Shown here: one piece after another, positions 24,299 through 34,680 of the stretch
How the letters are laid out: each line of letters opens with the position of its first letter
Position numbering within the stretch: the stretch's first letter is position 1
Origin: Chitinophaga rupis
Lineage (GTDB): Bacteria; Bacteroidota; Bacteroidia; Chitinophagales; Chitinophagaceae
Assembly: GCF_900109685.1 (NCBI RefSeq)
Contig: NZ_FOBB01000003.1
Coordinates: 310,001-374,000, forward strand
Length of the DNA stretch: 64,000 nucleotides
Direction: 5' to 3'
The notes under the pieces: generated by a model
Told to the model about the DNA's origin: nothing
Database searches by the model: none
The model's input: the letters and a program-made list of their open reading frames with translations, nothing else
Program-made: the position numbers and the translations under genes

Positions 24299-24987
24299 CT
24301 GTAACGGTCATTACGCCAGGGATACGCAGTATTGGAATAGCCTCTTTCTTCCCAGAACCCTAAACGGTTACCGGCTAAAAATTCAATCCGGCTGATCCAT
24401 TTGGAACCTTTCCAGGCATATAATTGCGGTGTTATCATCCGCACAGGGCCGCCGTGTTCTTTAGGCAAAGGCTGCCCCTCAAAAGTGTGCACCAGCAGCA
24501 CATCCGGTTTCAGCGCTTCTTCCAGCGCCACATTGGTAGTATACTCATCGTACCCGTAACACATTAAATGGGTGGCAGTATCTTTAGGCTGCGCCAGGGC
24601 AGCAAGGTCCATCAGGCGCACGCCTTTCCATTGCATATCCAGTTTTGACCAGGTAGTTACACAGTGAAAGTCGGAAGTATCAACAGTTTGTGGCAGGGCC
24701 ATAAAATCATCCCAGGTTAATACCAGCGGGTTTTCTACTTCTCCATCCACTATCAGCCGCCATTTATCTAATGGTATGGAAGGTTGAATGCCCAGGTCCA
24801 GCACCGGCCATTTTTTAGTAATGACCTGCCCCACAGGCACTACCGGCATGCCGTGCCGGTTAAGGTTTCCCTTACCCATTGGCCGGTCGTCGGCCACAGA
24901 AGGGGTGGCTTTCATTTTTTCCTCAAAGCGGGCTTTGAGCTTCATGCGGGCTTCTACTACCCTTTGTAATTTTTCCGGCTCTTCCAT
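24295..24987 (-). CDS. Sulfite-oxidase-like molybdopterin oxidoreductase
   Basis: The 230-residue protein carries the oxidoreductase molybdopterin-binding domain. The molybdenum-ligating cysteine is in DFHCVTTWSKLDMQWKGV (about residue 115). YDEYTTNVALEEAL and KEHGGPVRMITPQLYAWKGSKW complete the pocket. It has no signal peptide and no dimerisation or haem domain, so it is the short cytosolic sulfite-oxidase-like branch rather than MsrP. The substrate is unknown. It is an isolated gene, and the glgX gene is divergent upstream. Confidence 0.88.
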   Translation of the reverse strand: MEEPEKLQRVVEARMKLKARFEEKMKATPSVADDRPMGKGNLNRHGMPVVPVGQVITKKWPVLDLGIQPSIPLDKWRLIVDGEVENPLVLTWDDFMALPQTVDTSDFHCVTTWSKLDMQWKGVRLMDLAALAQPKDTATHLMCYGYDEYTTNVALEEALKPDVLLVHTFEGQPLPKEHGGPVRMITPQLYAWKGSKWISRIEFLAGNRLGFWEERGYSNTAYPWRNDRYS

Positions 24988-25093
24988 AAGTTGAAGTTAA
25001 TATTTTCCTGGCATCTGCCTATACCCTTCTGTTTTAATAATTTACAGGCACCATAATTGATGAAAGGACAAATGCAAACCAGCATATTGTACT

Positions 25094-27247
25094 ATGAGTA
25101 GACCAACTTACCCGGGCCACCCATACCCATTGGGCGCCACCTGGGATGGTGAAGGTGTGAACTTTGCCATATATTCAGAAAATGCCAGCAAAGTAGACTT
25201 ATGCCTGTTTGATGAGCCCAAAGGCGCCGCCGAAAAGGAATGTGTAAGACTTACAGAACGCTCCAACCATGTATGGCATATTTACCTGCCCGGCGTTCAG
25301 CCAGGGCAGCTGTATGGCTATCGCATGGAAGGCCCTTATGAGCCGCAGCAGGGCCACCGCTTTAATCCGAACAAGCTCTTAATAGATCCATACGCAAAAG
25401 CTATTGCCGGTACCATTGAGTGGCATGATTCCCTTTTTGGTTATGAAATGGGACATCCTGAGGAAGACCTGAGCTTTAGCGCCACGGACAGCTCCCCCTT
25501 TGTACCCAAAAGCGTGGTGGTAGATGTGGCTTTTGACTGGGAGAGCGATAAACCTCCTAAAACGCCTTATCATCAAAGCGTGATCTATGAAACGCATGTA
25601 AAGGGCTTCACCAAGCTGCATCCTGACATACCGGAAAATGAGCGGGGCACCTATAAAGGCATGGCCCATCCCGCTGTCATTCAATATTTGAAGGAGCTGG
25701 GCATTACTGCCATTGAGCTGATGCCCGTGCATCACTTTGTTACAGACCGCCACCTGGCCGATAAAGGATTAACCAATTACTGGGGTTATAATACGATCGG
25801 TTTTTTTGCGCCGGATGTACGCTACTCCGCTTCCGGCATTTGCGGCGAGCAGGTACGCGAGTTTAAGGAAATGGTAAAGGCCCTGCACAAGGCAGGGATA
25901 GAAGTGATACTGGATGTGGTGTACAACCATACCGCAGAAGGTAATCACCTGGGTCCCACCCTCTCTTTCCGTGGTATTTCCAATGCAGACTACTACCGGT
26001 TAACAGAAGACAAACGTTATTACATGGATTATACGGGCACAGGCAATACCCTGAACGCCCGCCTCCCCAGCGTATTACGGCTTATTATGGACAGCCTGCG
26101 TTACTGGGTGCTGGATATGCATGTAGATGGTTTCCGCTTTGACCTGGCTGCCACCTTAGCGCGTGAGCTGCATGAAGTAGACCGGCTGAGCGCCTTCTTT
26201 GATATCATTCACCAGGATCCCGTGATATCCCAGGTAAAGCTGATAGCAGAGCCCTGGGATGTGGGCGAAGGCGGTTACCAGGTAGGCAAGTTCCCTGCAG
26301 GATGGGCTGAGTGGAATGGCAAGTACCGCGACAGCATACGTGACTACTGGCGTGGCGCAGACAGCACGCTGGCGGAATTTGCATCCCGCTTAACCGGCAG
26401 CGCAGACCTGTATAAAGAAGAATACCGCCGTCCAACAGCCAGCATCAATTTTATTACAGCACATGATGGCTTTACGCTGCACGACCTGGTATCCTATAAC
26501 GATAAGCACAATGAGGCCAACGGAGAAAATAACCAGGATGGCGAAAGCCATAACCGCAGCTGGAACTGTGGCGCAGAAGGCTACACAGAAGATCCGCTGA
26601 TCAATGGTTTACGGGAACGGCAAAAACGCAACCTGCTTACCACCCTGTTCCTTTCACAGGGTGTGCCTATGATAGTGGCGGGCGATGAAGCCGGCCGCAC
26701 GCAGCAAGGTAACAACAACGCCTATTGCCAGGATAATGAGATCAGCTGGCTGCACTGGGATCAGCTGGATCAAAGCCTGCTGAACTATACCAAAAAGCTG
26801 ATCCACCTGCGGCTTAAGCATCCGGCATTTTGCCGCCGGCGCTGGTTCCGTGGCCAGCCGGTAGAAGGTTCCGGCGTAGAAGATATTGGCTGGTTCTTAC
26901 CGGAAGGCGCCGAAATGTCGGACGAGCACTGGGATACTGATTTTGCACGCTCCCTGGCGGTATACCTGAATGGGCGTGGCCTGCGCACCATTGGCCCCAA
27001 AGGAGAAAAGATAGTGGATGATAGCTTTTACATTATGCTGAATGCGCATCATGAACCCCTCTCATTTACGCTGCCAGCTGCATCCTACGGCGCTGAATGG
27101 CATATACTGCTGGATACCGGGCAGCCGGAAAAAGAGGAAGGTAAACAGGTATTTAAAGCCCAGAGCACTATGGAGATAGGCGGCCGTTCTATTGTAGTAT
27201 TAATGCATGAAGAAAAACAGGCCAAAGAAAAAGCAAAACAACAGTAA
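25094..27247 (+). CDS. glgX: Glycogen debranching enzyme GlgX (isoamylase type)
   Basis: The 717-residue protein has an N-terminal CBM48 domain ([20 protein letters not shown]) and a GH13 barrel. The catalytic regions are [29 protein letters not shown] (nucleophile Asp), [16 protein letters not shown] (acid/base Glu) and [16 protein letters not shown]. It hydrolyses alpha-1,6 branches of glycogen or limit dextrin, giving linear maltooligosaccharides. These are the substrates of TreY and TreZ, encoded in the convergent operon that follows. No other glycogen gene is nearby. The C-terminal tail (about 15 residues) is Lys/Glu-rich. Confidence 0.93.
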   Translation: MSRPTYPGHPYPLGATWDGEGVNFAIYSENASKVDLCLFDEPKGAAEKECVRLTERSNHVWHIYLPGVQPGQLYGYRMEGPYEPQQGHRFNPNKLLIDPYAKAIAGTIEWHDSLFGYEMGHPEEDLSFSATDSSPFVPKSVVVDVAFDWESDKPPKTPYHQSVIYETHVKGFTKLHPDIPENERGTYKGMAHPAVIQYLKELGITAIELMPVHHFVTDRHLADKGLTNYWGYNTIGFFAPDVRYSASGICGEQVREFKEMVKALHKAGIEVILDVVYNHTAEGNHLGPTLSFRGISNADYYRLTEDKRYYMDYTGTGNTLNARLPSVLRLIMDSLRYWVLDMHVDGFRFDLAATLARELHEVDRLSAFFDIIHQDPVISQVKLIAEPWDVGEGGYQVGKFPAGWAEWNGKYRDSIRDYWRGADSTLAEFASRLTGSADLYKEEYRRPTASINFITAHDGFTLHDLVSYNDKHNEANGENNQDGESHNRSWNCGAEGYTEDPLINGLRERQKRNLLTTLFLSQGVPMIVAGDEAGRTQQGNNNAYCQDNEISWLHWDQLDQSLLNYTKKLIHLRLKHPAFCRRRWFRGQPVEGSGVEDIGWFLPEGAEMSDEHWDTDFARSLAVYLNGRGLRTIGPKGEKIVDDSFYIMLNAHHEPLSFTLPAASYGAEWHILLDTGQPEKEEGKQVFKAQSTMEIGGRSIVVLMHEEKQAKEKAKQQ

Positions 27248-27267
27248 ATAGTGTGAATGTTTAATAT

Positions 27268-27301
27268 AAAACAAGGGCCGGACAATTGTCCGGCCTTGTT
27301 T
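27268..27301. terminator. Bidirectional terminator between glgX and treY
   Basis: AAACAAGG and CCTTGTTT enclose a perfect CCGGACAATTGTCCGG core, with a one-base bulge. T-rich sequence lies on both sides. It can serve both converging genes. Confidence 0.75.
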
Positions 27302-27321
27302 GCTTTATAATGGGTGCTGTG

Positions 27322-29994
27322 TTAAACTGATTCGCTTACCAGGAACGCTACGGGAAATTTTTCCAGCATGGCGGTGGGTAGCTGCCCGTTGGGCGTAGTT
27401 ACTTCTTCCTGTGTAAATATATGTTTCCATTTCAGGGGTGCGCCTTCCGGTAAGGTCAGCGTTAAGGGTTCTTCTTCGCGGCCTGCATGGGTAGCGGCTA
27501 TCAGCGGCGCTATTACCAGGCACCATTTATCCTGCTCTTTGCGGGCGTATGCAATTACGGAATGATCGTCGCGGTTATACACCGGCAGGTATTCCCCTTT
27601 TGAAAACAGGGAAGGGTGTGCACGCCTTGCCTGTAAAGCCTTCCAGGTAACATACAATTTTTCCATTCCTGCTGCACGGTGTGTATGCAAAAAGCTCAGT
27701 AAATTTTCCATACCGGCTTTTTCCTGCTGCTGCAGCTTAGCCAGCCATTGTTTACGCTGCGCATAATCTACCGGGCGGCGGTTATCCGGGTCAACAAAGC
27801 TCAGGTCCCACAGCTCGCAGCCCTGGTATATATCCGGTATGCCCGGTGCAGTGATCTTAATAAGTGTTTGCGTGAGCGAATAGATCTGCGCCTGCTGATT
27901 GATCTTCTCAAAGTAAGCGCCCATGCTATCTGTGAACGGATGGTCTGCTGCAAACAAATTTTCTATGAACCGTGTGCAGGCCTGTTCATATTCCTCATTT
28001 GGGGCCGACCAGTTGCTGTGCACCTTTGCTTCCCGTAATACTTTCGTGATGTAGGTAGTTAACCTTTCCTTAAATGCGGGCGTTACCACACCATCTGCCG
28101 GGAAGCCGGAAAGCACGGACTGGTAAATGAAGTATTCATCATTCATATCCGGCATAGCAGAAGCAGCGCCTTCCCCGCTGAAAGGTTTGTTCATGGTATG
28201 CCATTGCTGCACCTGTTGTATCCATTGGTTAGGATGTAAGGTGAGCGTGTTTAAACGGATACGTCCATCCTCTCCTCTTTTGGTATCGTGGGTAGCTGTA
28301 GCATTTAATGATAGCGGGTGGTAGCGCTGCCGGCTGCCTGCGTGTTCATGAAAACGGATCAGCGAGCATTTGCTGCCTTCCGGCGCATCGCCTACTTCGT
28401 TATGGGATATTAAGGCATTGTATACATAAAAGGTAGTGTCTTCCACGCCTTTGGCTGTGAGCGGGCCGGTAAACTGCATCATGCGTTGCAGGAACTTAAT
28501 ACCCTGCTCACTCTTTTTATCCAGCTGCCACCAGGAACGTATGAGCTCCAGTATTTTAGTAAGCTCCGGTTCACTGCGCAAAGCGCCGTCCATGGCATAT
28601 TCCAGCAGGGAAAGGCTGCGGGTGCTCAGTGGCCATTGCTCCGGGTAAATGCGGTACACCGGCAGGTGTATCATCAGCAGGCCCAATGCTTTTTTCAATT
28701 GCTTTTCATTCACACGAATGTCGGCCAGGCCCAGGGTATAGCAATACCGCACCAGGTTATCCCACTCCCCTTCCATTTGCGTTTCCAGTATCAGCTGCTT
28801 TTTTTTGATCACCAGCTTATCATACTTAGCCAGGTCGGGGAACTGGCTGCGGTAGTTGCGTGCAATTTTTTCAAAGCCTTGCTGGTCGGTGAGCAGCTGG
28901 CTTACATCGCCCAGGAACTCATAGCCGGTGCTGCCCTGCAGCAGCCACTCCCGCGGCATGGTTTCATTACCGGCCAGTATTTTTTCTGCAATAATGTAAC
29001 AGCGTGCGCCAAACAGCTCCCGCAGGCGGCGTATGTATTCACCTGGATTCCGCAGCCCGTCAATATGATCAATGCGCAGGCCCTGTATTAATCCCTGCTT
29101 ATACATTTCATGCAAAAAGGTATGGTATTCATCAAAAACCTCCGGATCTTCCATGCGCAGGGCTATCAATCCATTCACCGTAAAAAAGCGGCGGTAGTTG
29201 ATCCGCGTCTCTGCCTCCTGCCAAAAGGTGAACAGGTAGTATTGCTGATCCAGTAAAGCGGCCAGTAACGCTGCATCCTCATTCACCTGGTCTGTAAGCT
29301 GCTGCAGGCGTGTTTCATTTGCACGTGCAAACAACGATGCCTTTTGTTCCTCCCACTCTTTTACCGTGTGCGGTTTTTCAATACCTCTTTGTAAGGCCTG
29401 CAGCCATTCCTGCGTAGCAACATCTTCCTGCGGCAGCGCATTTAACAGCACTTCATATGCCGGCGCCGATAAAGGAAAAGCCAGCTCCCCGTACTGTACC
29501 TCCCAGCCTTGCGGTGAGAACAGGAGCTTTATTTCCCCCGCTTCCAGGCTGGCTGCTAACGGCTGTCCCAGGAAGGGCAGCATCAGTTTACCCGTTAACG
29601 TTGTATCCGGGTGCGCCCAGTCAATATCAAAATAATTATAGTAAGGTGAGTTAGGCCCCCTTTCCAGTACATCCATCAAACGGCTGTTGGCAGGGTGCAG
29701 GGCCATGTGGTTGGGTACAATGTCCTGGATCCAGTTCATACCCTTATCCTGCAGCTGCCGCTGTATGCTGTGCAGCTGATCAATAGTGCCAATGGCCGGG
29801 CTGATGGCATGCGGGTTGGTAACATCATAACCGTGCATGCTGCCGGGCGCCGCCTCAAAAATGGGCGATGCGTAAATGGTGGTAACACCCAGCTCATGTA
29901 AATAATCTATATGCTGCTCCAGGTCTTTAAACGTAAACTCACCGTTGAACTGTAAACGGTAAGTAGAGACTGGGGTAAATACATCATGCTTCAT
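27322..29994 (-). CDS. treY: Malto-oligosyltrehalose synthase
   Basis: The 890-residue protein has the TreY start STYRLQFNGEFTFKDLEQHI and the GH13 regions WIQDIVPNHMALHPANSRLM, GLRIDHIDGLRNPGEY and AEKIL, then VEDTTFYVYNALISHNEVG and the late TAPGIPDIYQGCELWDLSFV. It rearranges the reducing-end alpha-1,4 bond of maltooligosaccharides to alpha,alpha-1,1. Length is within the normal range for Bacteroidota. It lies six bases downstream of treZ in one operon with malQ. All three would be induced together. Confidence 0.94.
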   Translation of the reverse strand: MKHDVFTPVSTYRLQFNGEFTFKDLEQHIDYLHELGVTTIYASPIFEAAPGSMHGYDVTNPHAISPAIGTIDQLHSIQRQLQDKGMNWIQDIVPNHMALHPANSRLMDVLERGPNSPYYNYFDIDWAHPDTTLTGKLMLPFLGQPLAASLEAGEIKLLFSPQGWEVQYGELAFPLSAPAYEVLLNALPQEDVATQEWLQALQRGIEKPHTVKEWEEQKASLFARANETRLQQLTDQVNEDAALLAALLDQQYYLFTFWQEAETRINYRRFFTVNGLIALRMEDPEVFDEYHTFLHEMYKQGLIQGLRIDHIDGLRNPGEYIRRLRELFGARCYIIAEKILAGNETMPREWLLQGSTGYEFLGDVSQLLTDQQGFEKIARNYRSQFPDLAKYDKLVIKKKQLILETQMEGEWDNLVRYCYTLGLADIRVNEKQLKKALGLLMIHLPVYRIYPEQWPLSTRSLSLLEYAMDGALRSEPELTKILELIRSWWQLDKKSEQGIKFLQRMMQFTGPLTAKGVEDTTFYVYNALISHNEVGDAPEGSKCSLIRFHEHAGSRQRYHPLSLNATATHDTKRGEDGRIRLNTLTLHPNQWIQQVQQWHTMNKPFSGEGAASAMPDMNDEYFIYQSVLSGFPADGVVTPAFKERLTTYITKVLREAKVHSNWSAPNEEYEQACTRFIENLFAADHPFTDSMGAYFEKINQQAQIYSLTQTLIKITAPGIPDIYQGCELWDLSFVDPDNRRPVDYAQRKQWLAKLQQQEKAGMENLLSFLHTHRAAGMEKLYVTWKALQARRAHPSLFSKGEYLPVYNRDDHSVIAYARKEQDKWCLVIAPLIAATHAGREEEPLTLTLPEGAPLKWKHIFTQEEVTTPNGQLPTAMLEKFPVAFLVSESV

Positions 29995-30000
29995 AACTCA

Positions 30001-31836
30001 TCATTTCATTTCATAAACAATAGCAGACAAGGGCTGTAAGGTAATTACGCCACCCGCCGGTACGTCATCCTGCGCTATTGCGCCGGGGCCGTTCCATTGC
30101 AGGTGGGCGGAGTCAAACAATTTATGATAGGCTTTAAGTCCGGCAGGATGATAAGCCTCCTGCTCCTTACTGAAGTTCAGCACAATCAGCAACGCATCTT
30201 GCGCATCGTACTCCCGTTCCAGCACCAGCAGGCGCTCATTGATCACGGGGTGTACTTTGGAGCCGTTGCGCTCATGATATTTTAATGCGGGCCGTGTTTT
30301 CCTTAGCCCTATCAGGTAGCGGTAACAGGCCAGCAGGGTGGCATTCTCCGGTGTTTTAGTATCCCAGCTTAATTTGGCGGCATCAAATGTTCCCGGGGCC
30401 ATGGGATCCGGCGCTTCACCGGCTGCATGAAAAGCAGCAAACTCTTTTTTACGGCCTTCGCGCACAGCGCTTACCAGCTCAGGATCTTCAAAAGAAGCAA
30501 AGAACGGGAAAGGATTTTTTTCGCCATACTCCTCACCCATAAACAGCAAAGGCACAAAGGGCGATAGCAACAAAGCAGCTGCTGCCAGCTTCAATGCTTC
30601 AAAAGGCACCAGCGTGCTTAAACGTTCGCCCAGCATACGGTTGCCCACCTGGTCGTGGTTTTGTATAAAGGCCACGAACTGGCTATAGGGCAGGTGCTCC
30701 GGCGCCAGGCCAAATTTACGTTTGCGGTGTGCGGAGTATTGCCCGGTATATACATACGCATCCGCATAAGACCTGGCCAGCAACTCCAGCTTACCAAAAT
30801 CTTCATAGTAACCATTGGTTTCGCCGGTAAGGTGGCTATGCAGGGCATGGTGAAATTCATCTATCCACTGCCCCTGTAAGCCATAACCGCCGTTAGCTAC
30901 CGGGGTAATGTAACGGGGGTTGTTCAGGTCCAGCTCTCCTATGAGTATTTTCTTTTTACCACAGCGTTGTTCCAGCTCATGTACGGCGGTAGTTAGTTCC
31001 TGTACAAAGTGCAGGGCGCTGCTGTCCCAATAGGCATGCACCGCATCCAGCCGCAGACCATCTATATGAAACTCATCCAGCCACATAAGCGCATTGGCAA
31101 TGTAAAAGCTGCGCACACCATCGCTCCAGGCATCATCATAATTAATGGCCTGCCCCCAGGGTGTTTTATACTTATCTGTAAAGTAAGGGCCATAGTCATT
31201 AAAGTAGTTGCCTTCAGGTCCCTGGTGGTTGTATACCACATCCAGTATAACGGCTATGCCCATATTATGCGCAGCATCTACCAGCTTTTTCAGGTCGTTA
31301 ATGCTGCCATAGGAATTTTGTAACGCAAAGGGGTATACGCCGTCATACCCCCAGTTACGGGAGCCGGGAAACTGTGCTACCGGCATAATTTCAATGGCGG
31401 TAATACCCAGCTCCTGCAAAGCGGGCAGGCGGCTGATGATGCCTTGCAGCGTGCCTTCCGGGCTAAAGGTACCGGTATGCAGCTCGTAAATGATCATCTG
31501 TTCCAGGTCCATACCTTTCCACTGATCATCTGTAAAAGTAAAGTCATTCGGGTCTGTAACTGCCGATGGGCCATGCACTCCTTCAGGTTGATGGCGCGAT
31601 GCAGGATCGGGTCTTTTTCCTTCATCGTCCAGTATATAATAATACAGCGTGCCTGCTTTAATATTGGGCAGGGTTACCGACCAGTATCCGTCTGCATCCC
31701 GCTGCATTTCATGCGTAACATTTTGCTCCGGTAACAGTAAGCTCACTTTATTTCTTAAAGGCGCCCATACACGAAAACGGCATACGCCATTAGCGTTCAG
31801 CACTGCGCCGGGTTGTATATAAATTGTAGCCGTCAT
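30001..31836 (-). CDS. treZ: Malto-oligosyltrehalose trehalohydrolase
   Basis: The 611-residue protein has an N-terminal beta-sandwich (GVCRFRVWAPLRNKVSLLLP) and the GH13 barrel with [42 protein letters not shown] (nucleophile Asp), ILIGELDLNNPRY and FIQNHDQVGNRM. It releases trehalose from the end formed by TreY. The acid/base region reads GELDLN rather than the more common AENDLN but keeps the Glu. Its start overlaps the malQ stop by four bases, showing tight coupling. Confidence 0.93.
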   Translation of the reverse strand: MTATIYIQPGAVLNANGVCRFRVWAPLRNKVSLLLPEQNVTHEMQRDADGYWSVTLPNIKAGTLYYYILDDEGKRPDPASRHQPEGVHGPSAVTDPNDFTFTDDQWKGMDLEQMIIYELHTGTFSPEGTLQGIISRLPALQELGITAIEIMPVAQFPGSRNWGYDGVYPFALQNSYGSINDLKKLVDAAHNMGIAVILDVVYNHQGPEGNYFNDYGPYFTDKYKTPWGQAINYDDAWSDGVRSFYIANALMWLDEFHIDGLRLDAVHAYWDSSALHFVQELTTAVHELEQRCGKKKILIGELDLNNPRYITPVANGGYGLQGQWIDEFHHALHSHLTGETNGYYEDFGKLELLARSYADAYVYTGQYSAHRKRKFGLAPEHLPYSQFVAFIQNHDQVGNRMLGERLSTLVPFEALKLAAAALLLSPFVPLLFMGEEYGEKNPFPFFASFEDPELVSAVREGRKKEFAAFHAAGEAPDPMAPGTFDAAKLSWDTKTPENATLLACYRYLIGLRKTRPALKYHERNGSKVHPVINERLLVLEREYDAQDALLIVLNFSKEQEAYHPAGLKAYHKLFDSAHLQWNGPGAIAQDDVPAGGVITLQPLSAIVYEMK

Positions 31837-33332
31837 TTATTACTCCGCTTTCTGTTGTAAACAATTGTCCATTCTTCCAAACGTGCGGCCATAGCGTCGG
31901 TGAACTGGCCAGGCAGCATGCGCCAGCTCCAGTTATTACCTGCTACGGCAGGGGTGTTCATGCGGGCTTTTTCATCCAGCCCCAATACATCCTGCATTGG
32001 TAAAACGGCATGCTGCGCTACAGAGGCATATACCATTCTGCCCAGTACCTGCGCTACTTCTTCTTCTGTGATGGTTTGCCCGGTGTATAAGCATAGCCGT
32101 TCAATGTCCGCGGGGGCAGCATCCTGCCTGAACCATCCGCGGCTGGTATTATTATCATGCGTTCCGGTGTACACAAAAAAGTTGGGTGAATGATCGTGCG
32201 GGATATGCGGTGACTGTGGCATGTCTTCTCCAAAAGCAAACTGCAGCACTTTCATGCCGGGCAGTCTAAACTGGTCCCTTAGCTGCAGCACCGCATCATT
32301 AATATCGCCCAGGTCTTCTGCTACAAAAGGCATTTCCGGAAAAGCGGTTTGCAATGCATTAAAAAGGTCTGCACCCGGCCCGTTCTTCCACTCCCCTTCT
32401 ACGGCGGTTGGCGCGCCGGCCGGCACTTCCCAGTAATTGGCAAATGCGCGGAAATGATCCAGCCGTAAAAGGTTGTACCATTCCAGGTTACGGCGTATGC
32501 GGCTTACCCACCATTTATAATTTTGTGTTTTTAAAACATCCCAGTTAAATACCGGCATATTCCATAGCTGCCCATCCTCATTGAAATAATCCGGTGGCAC
32601 ACCGGCTACGCCCTGCATGTTGCCTTCTTTATCTAACAGGAACAGGTTGCGGTTTGCCCACACGTCTGCAGCGTTGTAGCTGATGTAAAAAGGCAGATCG
32701 CCCAGCAATTGAATATGCCTTTCATTACAATAGCTTTTTAATGCATGCCATTGTTTATCGAACAGGAACTGCCAGAACCTTTCTTTTTCCTGCAGAATAT
32801 GCAGCTCCGGTGCATCTGCTTTGGTACTGTCACGGTACTTCTTTTTCCACTCATACCAGGGCAGGCCTTTATGTAAAATTGTGAGGGATTGATAGCGTAC
32901 AAAATCATCCAGCCAATAGGCATGCTGTTTACAAAAAGCCCGGTATGCTTTTTCAATAACTCTGAATTTTCCTTTACAATAATTTTCATAAGCCAGCTCC
33001 AGCAACCGGGATTTATTAGCGTATGCGCTTGAAAAATCAACTATACTATCAGCAGGCAGATGAAAAGACTTTAGTGATCTTTTATCCAGTAAACCATCAT
33101 CAGCCAGGAGTTCCGGGCTTATCAGCATAATATTCCCTGCCATGGCGGAGGATGCGCTGTAAGGGGAATAACCTGCGCCGGCTGATGCGGGGCTCAACGG
33201 CAGCAGCTGCCATATTTGTTGTCCGCTACGGTACAGCTGGTCTGCAAAATCCCTGGCGGCGGGTCCGAGATCGCCAATACCAAAGGGGCCTGGTAAAGAA
33301 GTGATGTGCATTAAGATTCCTGCCTTTCTCAC
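31833..33332 (-). CDS. malQ: 4-alpha-glucanotransferase (amylomaltase)
   Basis: The 499-residue protein starts with the family signature (RKAGILMHITSLPGPFGIGD). The GH77 catalytic sites are LLRLDHFRAFANYWEVPAG (nucleophile Asp), FVAEDLGDIN (acid/base Glu) and YTGTHDNNTSRGWF. DLPFYISYNAADVWAN forms part of the acceptor site. It moves glucan units between maltooligosaccharides, which would recycle short chains left by TreYZ. It is the first gene of the malQ-treZ-treY operon; the promoter should lie in 33333-33579, but no convincing element was found there. Confidence 0.93.
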   Translation of the reverse strand: MRKAGILMHITSLPGPFGIGDLGPAARDFADQLYRSGQQIWQLLPLSPASAGAGYSPYSASSAMAGNIMLISPELLADDGLLDKRSLKSFHLPADSIVDFSSAYANKSRLLELAYENYCKGKFRVIEKAYRAFCKQHAYWLDDFVRYQSLTILHKGLPWYEWKKKYRDSTKADAPELHILQEKERFWQFLFDKQWHALKSYCNERHIQLLGDLPFYISYNAADVWANRNLFLLDKEGNMQGVAGVPPDYFNEDGQLWNMPVFNWDVLKTQNYKWWVSRIRRNLEWYNLLRLDHFRAFANYWEVPAGAPTAVEGEWKNGPGADLFNALQTAFPEMPFVAEDLGDINDAVLQLRDQFRLPGMKVLQFAFGEDMPQSPHIPHDHSPNFFVYTGTHDNNTSRGWFRQDAAPADIERLCLYTGQTITEEEVAQVLGRMVYASVAQHAVLPMQDVLGLDEKARMNTPAVAGNNWSWRMLPGQFTDAMAARLEEWTIVYNRKRSNK

Positions 33333-33579
33333 GGTAGTGTTACATGGGTCTATTAGTGCACTAAGGGTTCAAAACCAATGCCTAACTGAAAAACAGGAGA
33401 TGCAGGTATCTGCTGCTGTTTATACCGATAAAGGTGTAGATAAAAATGCACTGATTGAGGAATATTTTTGGTGTGCTATAATTTGTTAGATAAATGAAAT
33501 ACTTTGCTGCCGACCTATGCCCGTCTGAGCTATTGAACAATTAACGTTAACCATTTTTTTATTCTTAAAACGCAATCCT

Positions 33580-34377
33580 ATGCATAGAGCCTTTATTCTT
33601 GCCATTACCCTGGCAACCCTGGCAAGCTGTAGTAAGCACAATGATCTGACGACTGAAAAACCAGATACAGCAACGAACTCTCAAAAAGCAGCGCCGGTAA
33701 AAGCCCTCGCTGAAAGAACCATCAGCTTTAGCGGTATTAACTGGACGGTACGCGATGAAGCAGGCACCAGCGGCCCCGATGATAATTACTGGAGCAGCAG
33801 CACCAGTAACGTTTGGGTAGATGCCAGCGGCCACCTGCACATGAAGATCCGCAAAGATGCGGCCACCGGCCGCTGGTACTGCGCTGAAGTTACATCGCAG
33901 CAAAGTTTTGGTTACGGTACTTATGTTTGGAAAATTGAAGGCCGTGTAGACCAGCTGGACAAAAACATTGTGTTCGGCTTGTTTAACTACAAAGCGGGCG
34001 ACGATGGCCATCATGAAGTGGATATTGAATTTGCACGCTGGGGTAACAATGCCTGGCCCAATTACAATTACACCGTATACCCTTCCAGCGGCGATCCAGA
34101 CTCCAATGCACACCACGAATTTGAGCTGGCGTTGAACGGTACGTATACCACGCATACATTTTACCGCACCAGCAGCGCAGTTTCTTACCGGGGCTATCAC
34201 GGCCATACGGAAGATATCAACAACTCTTTTTTCCCCTGGACCACGCCTGCGGGTTTCCCGGTTAGCACCCTTGCATTACCGGTACATATGAACCTGTGGC
34301 TGTTCAATCACCTGGCGCCTTCCAATGGCCAGGAAGTGGAGCTGATCATCCACCAGTTTATTTACAGACCGCTGTAA
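33580..34377 (+). CDS. GH16-family glycoside hydrolase, lipoprotein
   Basis: The 265-residue protein has a lipoprotein signal (MHRAFILAITLATLASC, lipobox LASC), so it is anchored at the cell surface or periplasm. After a Thr/Ala-rich linker the jelly-roll domain includes the catalytic motif EVDIEFARWG (about residues 146-155), which fits the ExDxE form of GH16. The Trp-rich beta strands FGYGTYVWKIEGR and VHMNLWLFN are typical. Substrates could be laminarin, agar-type or other beta-glucans; the sequence does not decide. It stands alone with its own terminator. Confidence 0.83.
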   Translation: MHRAFILAITLATLASCSKHNDLTTEKPDTATNSQKAAPVKALAERTISFSGINWTVRDEAGTSGPDDNYWSSSTSNVWVDASGHLHMKIRKDAATGRWYCAEVTSQQSFGYGTYVWKIEGRVDQLDKNIVFGLFNYKAGDDGHHEVDIEFARWGNNAWPNYNYTVYPSSGDPDSNAHHEFELALNGTYTTHTFYRTSSAVSYRGYHGHTEDINNSFFPWTTPAGFPVSTLALPVHMNLWLFNHLAPSNGQEVELIIHQFIYRPL

Positions 34378-34405
34378 TCGATTACGGCTAATAAGACGGG
34401 CATAG

Positions 34406-34441
34406 AAAACGGGGCTGGTTGCATTACCAGCCCCGTTTTTT
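34406..34441 (+). terminator. Terminator of the GH16 gene
   Basis: AAAACGGGGCTGGT (34406-34419) pairs perfectly with ACCAGCCCCGTTTT (34426-34439) around a 6-base loop, followed by more T. It lies 28 bp after the stop. Confidence 0.85.
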
Positions 34442-34680
34442 AAGTAAAAAGGTAAAAGGTAAAAAGTAAAAATTGGTTGGTAGTACTGCATGTATATGAC
34501 AGGAACCTATATGGCTTTTATAAGTAAAAATTAAATGTAAAAGTTAAAAAGGCGTCATTGCGGGGAGCAGGGCGGAAAGAGCGGCGAAGCAAACTCCTGC
34601 GTTGAATTGTATTCATTCAATAGCACTACCTGCATCCAGTTTTTAACTTTTACTTTTTTATTTTTTACTTTTTTCACTGC
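34441..34680. repeat. Composite intergenic repeat element
   Basis: A/G-rich tracts (AAAAAGGTAAAAGG and variants, 34443-34473 and 34523-34551) are mirrored by T/C-rich tracts at 34637-34677, giving inverted ends. Between them lies a GC-rich core with CGTCATTGCGGGGAGC (34553-34568), a word I associate with dispersed intergenic repeats in other Bacteroidota genomes. No gene is supported in the element; its right end overlaps the end of the ThuA gene. Confidence 0.55.
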
